The notes below the pieces were generated by a model. The model was not told the DNA's origin. It searched no databases and saw only the letters and a program-made list of their open reading frames with translations. Made by a program: the position numbers and the translations under genes. From Chara braunii (taxonomy: Eukaryota; Streptophyta; Charophyceae; Charales; Characeae), in NCBI GenBank assembly GCA_003427395.1, contig BFEA01000070.1, forward strand, positions 2,985,206 to 3,012,357: DNA of 27,152 bases. The letters are read 5' to 3'. How positions within the stretch are numbered: position 1 is the stretch's first letter; the number at the start of each line of letters is the position of its first letter. Positions 1 to 9,399 of the stretch are shown here, piece by piece.

Positions 1-638
1 CCCACATGTGGCATTGGTCATACACCTACGGCAACCGCTAACGGATCTCCCTCTTTCTCGTCAGACGAACGGCTAACACAACAGTCCGAGGAGGAAAATA
101 GACTTCTATATGAGCCACCGACAGAGCGATGTGCTCATAGTTTATCACCGCCAGGGCGGGCTGTTGCGGATCATATCCTGCAGCAGCTGAATGCCCTTGC
201 GTTGGACCGATCCTCCCTGTCATCGTCTGCCCACAGAGAAGGAATACATACTGAGGAAGCCCAAGAAAGATGCTCCATGCCGTTTTGTGATGACCCGTCG
301 GAATTCAACTAGCATGTGGTTCACATGCCTTGTGCCGTGAGGAGTCCATGCAAGTTTTTGCTTCCACACGTACGATGATAGTCAGTACTGTACTCATGTA
401 TGGCACCCCGACATGTCATGTCCAATTTGTAGACGGGCTGGAACGACAATGCCTTTATAATTGCGGTCGACGTGCCTCTGTGTTCCTAGCATGTACGAGC
501 CACGTAGACTGTGACATCAGTCTGCGTCGTGCCATTCGATGCAGCAACTGTGATTGCGAAAATTGGATGTGGTGCTTCCATAGCCCACACCAGAACCGGT
601 CCTGTCCGGTCTGTAGGGGTGGCAACTCACAACGGTGA
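1..638 (+). pseudogene. Relic of a RING-finger protein coding region, frames broken
   Basis: Frame 1 is open from the window edge to a TAG at 310-312. It encodes a Ser/Glu-rich stretch ending in a C-x4-C pair at about 271-288. Frame 3 is open from 294 to the TGA at 636-638. It starts with an ACGSHALC segment, which has RING C-x2-H-x2-C character, at 312-335. Further on it has a second such segment, LACTSHVDC, and then ends in RSCPVCRGG, a typical last RING cysteine pair. Between them, frame 2 carries SCPICRRAG at about 416-442. The ligands therefore read as two RING-like modules spread over three frames. RING domains usually act as E3 ubiquitin ligases, but nothing here identifies a substrate. 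The fifth ligand of the second module is Ser. There is no convincing Met start, so the 5' part lies outside the window. It could be a decayed gene or one with sequence errors; introns are less likely because no good splice borders coincide with the frame changes. Confidence 0.5.
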
Positions 639-865
639 AAATTTAGAAATTTGTGAGACCCGTCATACACCTTTCACCTGCTCTTGCATGTCACTCTATC
701 CTGCCCTCCACATATTTCTTTCCTTCNCGTTGCCCCTACCTCCCCTGCCCCATACTCCTAGAGAACTCCGCCTTCTATCCCTTACCCTCCACCCTCCCCT
801 CCACTCCCTTTGTACTACTAACAAATACATACGAATGAGCATCATTAAGAGTATAGACGATATGA

Positions 866-970
866 AGATCAGAAATGAAATGAACAGAAGTATGAAGATG
901 AAGGACGAACACAAAGGCTGTATAAGCTAAAGATCTGAAATGAAATGGACAGGAGTATGAAGCTCTGAAG
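866..970. repeat. Imperfect two-copy tandem repeat, 65-bp period
   Basis: An approximately 39-bp A/G-rich unit starting AGATCAGAAATGAAATG at 866 recurs at 931 with a few substitutions (AGATCTGAAATGAAATG). The flanks at 640-865 and 971-1320 hold no gene or recognisable element. Confidence 0.7.
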
Positions 971-1326
971 AGGTGCACAGAGTATACCTTCCCTTTTACT
1001 CTGTCTCCTGAAATAACGTGCAAGTGGGCCGTGGAGGCACACGGGGATGTGGGCAGCTGCCGCTCAACCACAATCAACGTGGGCAGCCTTGCGCATAAGA
1101 GGCACAGTAAAAGGGCAGCTGCAAGAACAATGAAAGGGGTACCCCAAGAACAACCAAAAAACTGTCTAATTATAAAATTGCTTTAATATGTTGGACATCT
1201 CGAATGCTCTCGTTGTCTGCAATAGGATAAAGACTGCTTTGATTTTGAATCTATTCACCTGGGTGGAATTGGGGCTGTTGTGGGGAAAATCTAAAACACA
1301 CACAAGCACCCGCGCGTTCGACACAC

Positions 1327-1587
1327 TTTTTTTATATTTTATGCGAGGGTTTGATCCCACGGCATAACTGCATAAGGCCTTGCATCAGGCACGTGCCCGC
1401 GGTAAGTTAAGGTGCCCCCGTGAACTCATCAATTATTCCAACATTGTCACTTATGAGCTATTCCTGTGCTCTTATTTGGTGGAGCTTGTGTTGCAATTCT
1501 GCTTTTGGTTCGAGGTCACGACTATTTGGTCTCATGTGTATGATGCTGCTTGGTTTATGAAGTTCGCTATCGCTCTTTTTCCTTGCA
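1327..1587 (+). mobile_element. Probable 3' end of a 5' LTR (Ty3/gypsy), start undefined
   Basis: The stretch ends in CA at 1586-1587, followed by ATT and then a primer-binding-site match. This is the usual arrangement at an LTR/internal junction in plant-type retrotransposons. A TATA-like T/A block lies at about 1328-1340. I cannot find the TG start or a second copy of this LTR in the window, so the 5' limit given is only the TATA-like block. Confidence 0.4.
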
Positions 1588-1590
1588 ATT

Positions 1591-1601
1591 TGGTATCGGA
1601 G
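1591..1601 (+). other. Primer binding site like tRNA-iMet complement
   Basis: TGGTATCGGAG matches the common plant LTR-element primer site TGGTATCAGAGC at 10 of its first 11 bases and directly follows the CA-ending LTR candidate. It is in the right orientation to belong to the + strand pol fragment at 2593-3489. The element would then have lost most of gag and pol. Confidence 0.5.
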
Positions 1602-2508
1602 TTGTGGTACGTTGCGCTCATCTGGCGCTTGTCTTCTGCCTATGCGGTACATGCATGCGGTCTGCTAGGCGAGCAGCCGTAGGGAGTGTGCAGTGAGGAG
1701 GGCGAAGGGAAGCAGGCGACCCAGGAGGTGAGGGGTTTGCCAGGAAGGCTAAGCGATGATTATTGGGTGTTCGCAGTCTGATGAGAACTATCTGATGTGC
1801 GATTGATGCTGACGTGGAACGACGATGTAATGCTGGTTGTGCCGAAGCAGCGATTGGTCATCACAATCGACATCAGGTCATCTGGTGAGAATATCTGTGG
1901 TTGGGGGCAGCTATTTTGAGGTACGTTGCACCTAACCTTATCTACCCTCTTCGACACTTCTTACCGTGAGGTTGTGTGTTCTGTCTTGAGAGTCCTCTCA
2001 TGTGAGGAGTCGAGTGCGCTCAACCTTGAGAGTCGGCATTGTTCACGTGGAGCATCTAGAAGGAGAGGGTGGAGCTTTCTGAAGGGCCCTGGACGAAGCA
2101 CTGGGTCACGGTCACCATCCCTGTTTTCCTGAACACCGTTTCCCTTACCTAGTAGAACATCAATAGAAGTTCCCTGTTCCCTGAACTATGTTTCCCCTTA
2201 ACCTATAGCAAACCATGCAGTCCCTTAGTTCATCAGTTGGACTACCCTGCTCCCTGCCGTCCCTTTAGTTCATTTGTAGGACTACCCGGTTCCCTGCAAC
2301 CCCCCCTAGTTCATCAGTAGGACAACTCTGTTCACCGGTACCAAACCCTGTTCCCTCTTACTCCCGCAGCCCATGCCACCCACATTATACCCCTCTTCCC
2401 TTTCGACTTGTTAACCAGTGATCGGCCCCGTCCCGTCCTTCATAGATTTCAACATTGCTTCATGATTGTTGGCAGCCGGGACGTTGCCTTCTAGAGGGAG
2501 GGGATAGC
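1602..2508 (+). other. Non-coding leader or decayed gag of the + strand gypsy element
   Basis: No coding region of a known family is visible. If the primer binding site and the pol fragment downstream belong together, this is what remains between them. It contains a 40-bp minisatellite (given separately) and C/T-rich text otherwise. Confidence 0.3.
2219..2340. repeat. Three-copy imperfect minisatellite, 40-41 bp unit
   Basis: The word TAGTTCAT recurs at 2226, 2266 and 2307, each time followed by GGAC and a CCCTGC/CCGG-type tail. The C-rich lead-in CAGTCCCT / CGTCCCTT / ACCCCCCC differs between units. Confidence 0.75.
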
Positions 2509-2592
2509 GTTACGGACTCCGCCAGGGCTCGATCCCTGGTCTATCTTTTTGCTGTTTCAGCTGCATCTCGTTTTCGGCCTGGCACCCTTTTT
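2509..2592 (+). repeat. 84-bp dispersed module with tRNA T-arm-like hairpin (copy 1)
   Basis: This block is about 90 percent identical to the reverse complement of 8452-8536. It starts GTTACGGACTCCGCC, contains the palindromic CCAGGGCTCGATCCCTGG and ends in a T-run (CACCCTTTTT). The centre fits a Pol III B-box/T-arm pattern. It sits directly against the integrase remnant that begins at about 2593. Confidence 0.8.
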
Positions 2593-3489
2593 GGGATGAG
2601 AAACTTGCTCTAATCGCCAGCCTGTACAACAACACTGTGCACAGTGCCACTGGAGTAAGCCCTAACAGTCTGCTACTGACTTTCAAGCCTAGACTGCCCC
2701 TAAACTTTGTACTACCTGACAACCAGCCAACTGCTGCCTGCTGCACTGCGCACACTTGAATTTGCCTATCGTTATGAACAACTGATGCAGCAGGCAATAA
2801 AACAAATGCATAAAGCACAGACGACAATGATAGAGTCTGAGAACAAACACCGCCACCCATCTACATTTCAAGTAGGGGACAGAGTCCGGGTGAAGTCCTC
2901 AGAACTGGGACACGAGCACGGGATCTCCCGCAAGCTCATGCCACAGTACTTTGGACCATGGGAGGTTCTGGATGTTGCTGGGGGAGATCCGGATGGGCCA
3001 TCTTATGTCATCCGGATCCCTGGTCATCTTCGCACTTACCTTGTCTTCCACGCCTCCAAACTTGCACCTTTCAAGGAAACTCACCAGTTTCCCTCTCGTC
3101 GCTCAATGCTGCCCCCAACCATGGATGGAGGTCGACATTGATGACATCGTGGACCACAGAGAAGTTCCAGTTCCAAGACCAACAGGCAAAGGACGTCCTC
3201 CTAAGCCGAAGATGACATCGTGGACCACAGAGAGGTGCCAATTCCAAGACCAATAGGCAGGGCACGTCCTCCTAAGCCGAAGCTGCAGTATCTCGTTCGG
3301 TTCAGACATCATACTGATCCTAAGGAGGACAAATGGTTTACCAGGGAGGAACTGATGCAGACCGCTCCACAGGCTGTCGCTCACTACGAGAATCAAAATA
3401 AAAATAGAATCATTTGTTGGGTTTGTTTGCAGAATGGAATTTGCACGAACTTATCACCTGGAATCTATCCCTTCCTCAGTTCTTCCTGA
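2593..3489 (+). mobile_element. Ty3/gypsy pol 3' fragment: integrase C-terminus and chromodomain
   Basis: The first frame from about 2590 encodes the end of an integrase catalytic core (YNNTVHSATGVSPNS, then a TGA near 2753). A second frame (about 2740-3141) has a helical segment, the DRVRVKSSELG and YFGPWEVL motifs of the GPY/F module, and LRTYLVFHASKLAPF. A third frame (about 3220-3489) carries a chromodomain-like QYLVRFRHHTD...EDKWFTREEL. In such elements this region helps direct integration to chromatin. Two frame changes, one caused by the tandem duplication at 3140-3281, and the absence of RT and the DDE aspartates show that it is dead. Confidence 0.85.
3140..3281 (+). repeat. 71-bp tandem duplication inside the gypsy chromodomain linker
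   Basis: Unit 1 is 3140-3210 and unit 2 is 3211-3281. Both begin GATGACATCGTGGACCACAG and end CCTAAGCCGAA, with several point differences. Because 71 is not a multiple of three, the duplication shifts the frame between the GPY/F part and the chromodomain. Confidence 0.95.
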
Positions 3490-3930
3490 AAGTCGCTTGA
3501 TGTCAGCATTCCTGCGCAATCCAAATAGTGTGCGTGTCTAAAGGTGTGCACACAGCCCGCCCCTGTGCCCCGAGTGTATGCCGAGTTGGCCAGCCCTACA
3601 CATTGTTTATCCTCGCATGCAGCGAGCCTTACACCGACCGATTGGCTGATTAGGAGGCGTTTAAGGACGGCCCCCGCAGTCCTTAGGAATTCTTTAATGT
3701 TGCAGACAAGACGACGATCACAGCCAATGGAAGGTATCTCGACGATGTTTATTTATAGACGCCCGGTTCTCGTTTCCCCTGTAGGGCTGGCCTGCCCCTC
3801 ATAACCCATCTATCAGCGCAACAAGCAGACAAAGGACAAAGCAGCAAAGCATGTGTGCTCTACTCTATTGATGTTGTAGTGGGTAAGGGAAACAATGGTC
3901 AATGGAATAGGGGATCTGCTAATGATGTTC
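3490..3930 (+). promoter_or_regulatory. Promoter-like, possible 3' LTR U3/R region
   Basis: An inverted CCAAT box (GATTGGCT, about 3640), a direct CCAAT (AGCCAATGG, 3721-3729) and a TATA-like TATTTATAG (3750-3758) occur in the expected order and spacing for a Pol II promoter reading to the right. The region directly follows the gypsy pol end, so it could be the U3 of a 3' LTR. I found no matching copy near 1390-1587 and no clear polypurine tract. No coding sequence is visible. Confidence 0.35.
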
Positions 3931-4619
3931 TACAGGGTTGTCAAAGTCAGGAAAAATAAAAATAAAAATTTTTGTTCAGGATGCAAGGGCTAGTGTGTCC
4001 GAAGGAGTCGGAGGCAGAATCTCATGTAGGAACAAAGTGTCCAAGTGTCTTGAAAGGGGGTCTGCAGCGGTCTTGATCAGGTTCTTTGGAGTAGGTGGTA
4101 GAAACGGTCTTCAGCGGCTGCGATAGGTAGAAGTCCAAGAAGAGTAGTAGTAGTTTGAGTGTCAAAGCCCAAGTGCTAGGGTGCGTTCGGTACACGAACT
4201 GCAATGGGGTCTGATTTGGAAGCAAGGAAGTCGCAGACTGATGCAAAGATCCATGTCACAAGTTGCTGCTCCNGTAAGTCCGCGAGTCGGGATGCCGTCC
4301 GATGAAACAACATGGTGGCCAAACCAGCTGCATAATCTCCATGAACAGTGAGGCAGCAGGCCATCGTCCTCGTGCGCTTGCCATTAGGTCCTTTATCGTC
4401 GGCGTCACGCAGGTTCACAAGCATTGGACAAGAGAGACAAGGTAGTGGAGAGGACAGATGGGACAAGGTTAGGCGAGGGCAAGGGCAGATCAGACATCAG
4501 GAATGAAGGTCAAGGGGAGGGTGAAATGGGTTCAAGGGTGTGTGTAGAGGGGGTTTGCGAGGTTGTAGCAGGGTTTATGCCGTAGTTATATAAGTATCCA
4601 GGATATAGGATTAGCACGA
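3931..4619 (-). other. Non-coding 3' flank (possible LTR) of the minus-strand gypsy element
   Basis: It lies just past the pol stop of the minus-strand element. On the minus strand it has a TATA-like ACTTATATAACT at 4585-4596 and C/T-rich runs. No second LTR copy was recognised and no gene is visible. One N is at 4273. Confidence 0.3.
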
Positions 4620-5370
4620 TCATAGGCGCAAACAAGTTTCATGATTAGAGAGAGGTTCCCATGTAGATTCTTCGTTGGGGTATCCGGTCCATTTGACTTT
4701 GTATTCAGTGATTGGTTCCGGATGATCAGATACCTGAGTGTTTCGTCGGCCGATGATGGTTTCGACAATGAATTCANGGCCTGTGGGTAGCATGATTGGT
4801 GGAGGTCTAGGATATGGGCGGTCGGCGAACTGGGGCGGAGAGTCATGGTATTCTTTTAGGTACTCGACATGGAAGATTGGGTGGACACGACTCATGTCAG
4901 GGGGAAGTTGGAGTTCGTAGTTGACGGGGGAGGTTTGTTCAATGATGGGGAAGGGACCGAGCCATTTGTTGGAGAGTTTCTTGGACAAGCCGTGTTCGGG
5001 TTCAAAGCGTTTGGCGGAGAGCCAAACTTTGTCCCCTACTTTGAATGACACGTCGCGTCTATGTTTGTTAGTCTTGTTGGCTTGTTGTTCTTGGGTTCGT
5101 TCAATGGCTTCGGAGGCTTCTCTCAAGAGTCTGTTCATTGTTGCTACCCATTCGTTGAGAGAGGGGCAGGGGGTGGATGGGTTAAGCTGCGAAGGGAGCA
5201 AGAAGTCAGAGGGCAAGCGAGGGTGGTAGCCAGGTCGAGGTAGAATGGGGACATGCCGGTGGAAGGGCAGACAACGTTGTTGTAGGCAATCTCGGCGGCT
5301 GTGAGCAACTGATCCCAACCGTGTTGTTGTGGATGGCTATACTTCTGCAGGATTCTTTGGAGTGCATCGT
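4620..5370 (-). pseudogene. Gypsy integrase C-terminal module and chromodomain
   Basis: After the core (AAEIAYNNVVCPSTGMSPF in one frame), the next frame, ending at 4620, gives a helical region (NRLLREASEAIERTQEQQ). This is followed by DVSFKVGDKVWLSAKRFEPE and KWLGPFPI (GPY/F motif), then RVHPIFHVEYLKEY. It ends with a chromodomain with ITEYKVKWTGYPNEESTWEP near the C-terminus. The aromatic and acidic chromodomain signature is well preserved. An N at 4777 lies between the two modules. In chromoviruses this tail is thought to bind modified histone H3 and steer insertion to heterochromatin. Confidence 0.85.
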
Positions 5371-6188
5371 TCATCTTCTCTGTTTGTCTATAAGTCTGTG
5401 GGTGGAATGTAGTGCTATACTTGAGCGTGGTTCCGTAGGCCNTGAAGAGGTGTTTCCAGAATTGTGAGAGGAAGCGAGGACCCGGTCACTGATGATGTTC
5501 TCGGGGAGGCCGTAATGGCAAGCAACATGGTCGAAGAAGAGTGTGGCGACGTCTTTGGCACTGTGCGAGGTCATGCAAGGGACGAAGTGGGCACGTTTGG
5601 TCAAGCGGCAGACAATGACGTAGATGCAATCATGCCCGCGGTCGGTGTTGGGGAGGCCGCACACGAAGTCCATGGAGATGGACTGCCACCATTGAGTTGG
5701 GATGAGCAATGATTGGAGCTTGCCGGGTTTGGCCCTGTTCGAGGGCTTGACAACTTGACACGTGGGGCATGAGCGAATGTATGCTTTGACCTCGGCGAGC
5801 AGGGAAGGCCAGTAGAAGTAGCGGGAGATGGTGTCAAAGGTTTTCAGGAAACCGAGGTGTCATGCGGTCTTGGCATCGTGGTGCTCAGCCAAGAGTTGAG
5901 TACGGAGACCACGTGCGTCGGGGATGCAAAGTCGGCGAGTGCCCTTGGTATCGTTGTAGAGAAGGTTGTCATGGAGGGAGTAGTTGGGGACTGGGTCAAG
6001 ATCGTGAGCTTGTTGTAGACGGTGGCGAAGTCTGGGCAAGAGAGGTAGCCTTGGGTGTATTGGTGATGAAGTGACGGGAGGAGTTGGATATGAGTCATGG
6101 CGGCGTAGACTTTCTCGGGGGGCTTGTGGTCGGGTCGTCGAGAGATCGGGGGTATGGCAAATGGTGAATATGAACTGGGCAAGGAAGT
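5371..6188 (-). pseudogene. Gypsy integrase zinc finger and DDE core, broken
   Basis: From about 6090 downward the minus strand encodes VYAAMTHIQLLPSLHHQY, then after a frame change the HHCC segment (LLAEHHDAKTA, an in-frame TGA at 5862-5860, then HLGFLKTF and SCPTCQ). Next come the catalytic core motifs: the first Asp in SISMDFVCGLP (about 5665-5673) and the second in NIISDR (about 5490). The Glu follows in a new frame within QTEKMND (about 5370-5386). Integrases insert the reverse-transcribed DNA. The stop between the two His of the zinc finger, plus at least two frame changes and an N at 5442, mean no functional protein. Confidence 0.85.
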
Positions 6189-7640
6189 CTAGCCAGCGGG
6201 CTTGGCGTGGAGTGATATCTTTCTGGAGAGGATGGAGGAGACGATGGTGTTGTCAGTGCGGATGGTGAAGTATTGCCCGTCGAGGTACGGGCGCCAGACT
6301 GTGAGGGCGTGAATCACGGCGAGGAGTTCCTTCTCGTTGGAGGGTAAATTCATCTCTGCGAGAAGGAGCTTCTTGCTTGCGAAGGCGATGGGGTATTCGC
6401 CAGGTGGAGCCTCGGGGTGAGTGGGCGAGTCCTTGATGGAGGGGGTCTCAGCGGTGTCGCGGGGGAAATGTTGGGACAGTACGGCTGCAATGGCGAAGTC
6501 GGAGGCGTCAGTGGTGACATAGAAATGGCGAGCGGGGTTGGCGATCTCGAGGACAGGGGCCGTGGTGATGTTTTGCTTGAGTAAGTCGAAAGCGTGTTGG
6601 CGGCGATCGTTCCAATGGAAGGGCTCGTCCTTGCGGGTGAGTTCGTGGAGAGGGTAAGAGATCTCGGAAAAGTTGTGAATGAACAGGCGGTAATCGTTGG
6701 CAAGGCCGAGGAAGGATTGGAGTTGGAGGAGGGTCTTGGGTGGGGGGTACTTGACGAGGGTTGTGACCTTCGAGGGGTCCATACGGATGCGTTCAGCGGA
6801 GACAATGTGGCCGAGGTATTGGACGCTCGAAGCGGCAAACATACATTTGCTAAGCTTGGCGTATAATTTTTGCTCTCGGAGGATAGAGAGGACTTGGCGG
6901 AGGTGTTGAAGGTGGGACTCGAAGGTGGGGCTGAAGACAAGGATGTCATCAAGATAGACGACGACACAAACTTCGAGGAGGTTGCGAAAGATGTGGTTCA
7001 TGGTAGATTGGAAGGTAGTGGGGGCATTGGTGAGTCCGAATGGCATCACGAGGAACTCATAGTGCCCGAACTGAGAGCGGAAGGCGGTCTTGTGGGTGTC
7101 CTCCTCGTGGATACGCATCTGGTGGAAGTCACTGCGAAGGTCAATCTTGGTAAAATACTTGGCTCCACGGAGACGATCAAGGAGCTCCAAAATCCGAGGT
7201 AGGGGGTACTTGTTCTTGATCGTGATCCGGTTCAAGGCGCGGTAGTCTGTGCACATGCGGAGTTCCGAAGTTCCACCTTTCTTGACAAAAAGGCAGCTGG
7301 TTCCGAAGGGTGATGAACTTGGCTTAATGAACCCTCTTTCAAGAAGTTCACTAAGTTGCCTCTTCATTTCTTCAACTTCGGGGACAGAGAGTTGGTATGG
7401 AGGGCGGCAAGGTGGAGAATGTCCGGGTTCCAAATCGATGGTATGGGATACGCCACGATCCGGAGGTAGTCCGACGGGTAAGGACTCAGGAAAAACGTCC
7501 TTGAACTCGTCGAGGATTGAGGTGATGGCGGGGTTGGAGGGGGGGGCTTGATCGGGTTTGTGCGTCGGGAGTAAGTCCTCGGGAGTTTCTCGATCAAAGA
7601 CAAGGCAATAGTAGGCGGAGTCGGGATTTAGGCGAGCCAT
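6189..7640 (-). CDS. pol: Gypsy reverse transcriptase-RNase H polyprotein fragment
   Basis: An open frame of 483 codons runs from the Met at 7640 to the stop at 6189. It has the pre-RT linker (ITSILDEFKDVFPESLP), then RT fingers and palm (RGFIKPSSSPFG, CTDYRALNRITIKNKYPLP, FTKIDLRSDFHQ). The catalytic YLDD motif is at about 6942-6953, followed by the thumb (VQYLGHIVS). RNase H has its acidic residues in TTDAS, SNEKELLAV and RTDNT. One oddity is FTKIDLRSDFHQ, where the family usually has a Gly after the Ser. This enzyme would copy the element's RNA into DNA in cytoplasmic particles. The open frame continues upstream of 7640 to about 8414 through low-complexity DNA, which I do not take as real coding sequence. 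RNase H is followed at once by a stop and a frame change into the integrase. Confidence 0.85.
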   Translation of the reverse strand: MARLNPDSAYYCLVFDRETPEDLLPTHKPDQAPPSNPAITSILDEFKDVFPESLPVGLPPDRGVSHTIDLEPGHSPPCRPPYQLSVPEVEEMKRQLSELLERGFIKPSSSPFGTSCLFVKKGGTSELRMCTDYRALNRITIKNKYPLPRILELLDRLRGAKYFTKIDLRSDFHQMRIHEEDTHKTAFRSQFGHYEFLVMPFGLTNAPTTFQSTMNHIFRNLLEVCVVVYLDDILVFSPTFESHLQHLRQVLSILREQKLYAKLSKCMFAASSVQYLGHIVSAERIRMDPSKVTTLVKYPPPKTLLQLQSFLGLANDYRLFIHNFSEISYPLHELTRKDEPFHWNDRRQHAFDLLKQNITTAPVLEIANPARHFYVTTDASDFAIAAVLSQHFPRDTAETPSIKDSPTHPEAPPGEYPIAFASKKLLLAEMNLPSNEKELLAVIHALTVWRPYLDGQYFTIRTDNTIVSSILSRKISLHAKPAG

Positions 7641-7649
7641 GTGGAGGAA

Positions 7650-8175
7650 TTGGTGCGGGGAAGGGGAAACACGCGGGGGGGAACTAGCAGATAGCGGGGG
7701 GGGGAAGGGACGGGGAAAGATCGTCAGGGGGAGAAGGAAAGGAGGAGAGGAAGATAAGAAGAAGAAGAAGAAGAAGAAGAAAAGAATGAAGAGAAAGAAG
7801 AAGAAAAAGAAGAAAAGAAAAAAAAAAAGCGAAAAAGAAAATTGTCGTTGATTACTTATCTGCGCGGAGGTAGCAACGACGATGACGAGGATGGCACGGC
7901 CCGACGACGAGGACGACGGGCACGACGATGGTGACGTGGCACGACGACGACGATCTCGACGGTGACGATGATGACGTGGCACTACGACAACGATCACGAT
8001 GATGATGCTGATGATGGCCACGTGGTGACGACGAAGCAGGGTGGGTCGGGCCGGTTCGAACCGCTCCGGTACCAGTGTAAAGCGCGCAAGACTGAGGGAG
8101 AGTCGAGGGAGAGGAGAGAGAGAGAGGGAGAGAGGGAGAGAGGGAGAGAGTGAGAGCACACACACACACTCACTC
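7650..8175. repeat. Low-complexity block: G-rich, (GAA)n, GAC/GAT and (AGAGAGGG)n
   Basis: 7740-7850 is a purine tract of AAG/GAA units. 7870-8035 is rich in GACGA/GATGA words. 8095-8155 is built of GAGAGAGGGA units and 8156-8175 is (CA)n with CACT. At 8052-8063 there is a perfect palindrome, CGGTTCGAACCG. Long open frames cross this region only because of its composition. Confidence 0.9.
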
Positions 8176-8451
8176 ACTTGACACGACTGAGGGTCGGACA
8201 TAGACACAATGGCAAGGGCACGAAACAGCAAGTCACACGGAGTACGAGTACAACAGTTGGAAACTGGTACGAGACTGGTCCCCGTACCGTACGGGGAGCC
8301 GGTATAAGTACCCGTGACACATATGGTACGAGGGGCATTTCTGCAAATGCCCCTAGGGCAGAACTGAATAATGCAGTATTTGAAAGTGGCGCCCGAATTG
8401 CAGCATGGCGCCATTTGTCCAAAATCCTATGGTACCAAAGGAGGGGTTTGA
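8176..8451. other. Unassigned spacer with a TATA-like site and a 17-bp palindrome
   Basis: The inverted repeat CCCCGTAC-C-GTACGGGG is at 8280-8296, followed by GGTATAAGTACCC at about 8301. It lies between two minus-strand gypsy fragments and could be LTR debris, but no partner LTR was found. No gene is visible. Confidence 0.4.
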
Positions 8452-8536
8452 AAAAAAGGGTGCCAGGCCAAAAACGAGATGCACCCGAAACAGCAAAAAG
8501 ATGGACTAGGGATCGAGCCTTGGCGGAGTCTGTAAC
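8452..8536 (-). repeat. 85-bp dispersed module (copy 2, minus strand)
   Basis: This is the reverse complement of the 2509-2592 module: GTTACAGACTCCGCCA at the 8536 end, the CTCGATCCCTAG centre and a T-run at the 8452 end. It interrupts the RT frame of the gypsy element right after LKPDDAKVA. Confidence 0.8.
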
Positions 8537-9378
8537 AACTGGCCACCTTCGCGTCATCGGGCTTCAATCCCTCCGCGGAAATCTCATGACCCAGATACAA
8601 GATCCGAGTGCGGCCAAACTCACATTTCTCCCCGTTGATCTTGAACTGGTGCTGTCGAAGGAGGCTAAGGACTTTGTCTAAGTGACCAACGTGCTCCTCG
8701 ACAGTCCTACTGAAGATAAGTATGTCATCGAGGTATACGATGACAAACTTGTCCAAGTAGTCATGAAAGATCTAGTTCATGGCGTGATGAAAGGTGCCAG
8801 GAGCATTGCAAAGGCCGAAAGGCATCACCACAAACTCGTACAGACCATACGTGGTCCGAAATGCGGTTTTGTATTGATCCTCAAGTCATATTGGAATTTG
8901 ATGGTACCCGGACTTCAGATCTATCTTACTGAAGTACCGACACCTTTGCACTTGGTCCAACAAATCCTCGCTGCGCGGTAGGGGCTTTGCGTTCTTTACA
9001 GTGATGGCATTGAGGCCCCTATAATCAATGCACATCCTCAAGGTCCCCCCCTTCTTCGGTACAAATAAGATTGGCGATCCGTAAGGGGAGACACTAGGTC
9101 GGATCCAATCCTTCTCAATGAGTTCCTTGAGCTGTCGACGAAGCTCATAAAGCTCCACTGGAGACATCCGATAGATCCTACCCTGCGAAATGCTAGACCC
9201 TGGGATAATCTCTATCAACAAGCCCTTTTGGCTCTTCGAATAGATCAAGGTATTTAGCGACTACTCCCTCTATCTCCGGCGGCATTTTCACTGGTTCGCG
9301 TGCTGCAGAGACATAAACTAGATACATACCCTCCTCCGGATTTTGCTTATGATAATTATAGAACGCGGCCGCACACAT
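8537..9378 (-). pseudogene. Gypsy reverse transcriptase N-terminal half, two stops and one frameshift
   Basis: A linker frame ([30 protein letters not shown]) shifts frame near 9240 into the RT frame. There the fingers and palm are clear: [54 protein letters not shown]. An in-frame TGA follows at 8888-8886. The frame then resumes through [19 protein letters not shown] to an in-frame TAG at 8774-8772. It resumes again through VIVYLDDILIFS, the catalytic motif, to YLGHEISAEGLKPDDAKVA, where the 85-bp module begins. The RT thumb, RNase H and integrase are missing. Confidence 0.9.
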
Positions 9379-9399
9379 GCATACGTAGGACTCGATCAG

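Larger units (their letters stand above)
4620..7640 (-). mobile_element. Ty3/gypsy chromovirus-like element, pol only, decayed
   Basis: Read on the minus strand the order is RT, RNase H, integrase zinc finger, DDE core, GPY/F module and chromodomain. This is the Ty3/gypsy order, with the chromodomain typical of chromoviruses. Gag and protease are absent. The polypeptide seems to begin near 7640 and the upstream DNA is low-complexity. The RT/RNase H part is intact in frame, but the integrase part has an in-frame TGA and frameshifts. Confidence 0.9.

Noticed and set aside
2219-2340. CRISPR-like array
   Set aside because: Units are imperfect tandem copies without unique spacers, in a eukaryotic retrotransposon setting.
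6189-8414. A single 741-codon protein on the minus strand
   Set aside because: Only 6189-7640 is recognisable pol. The upstream part is translated simple sequence (poly-Phe, Arg/His runs), open because of composition.
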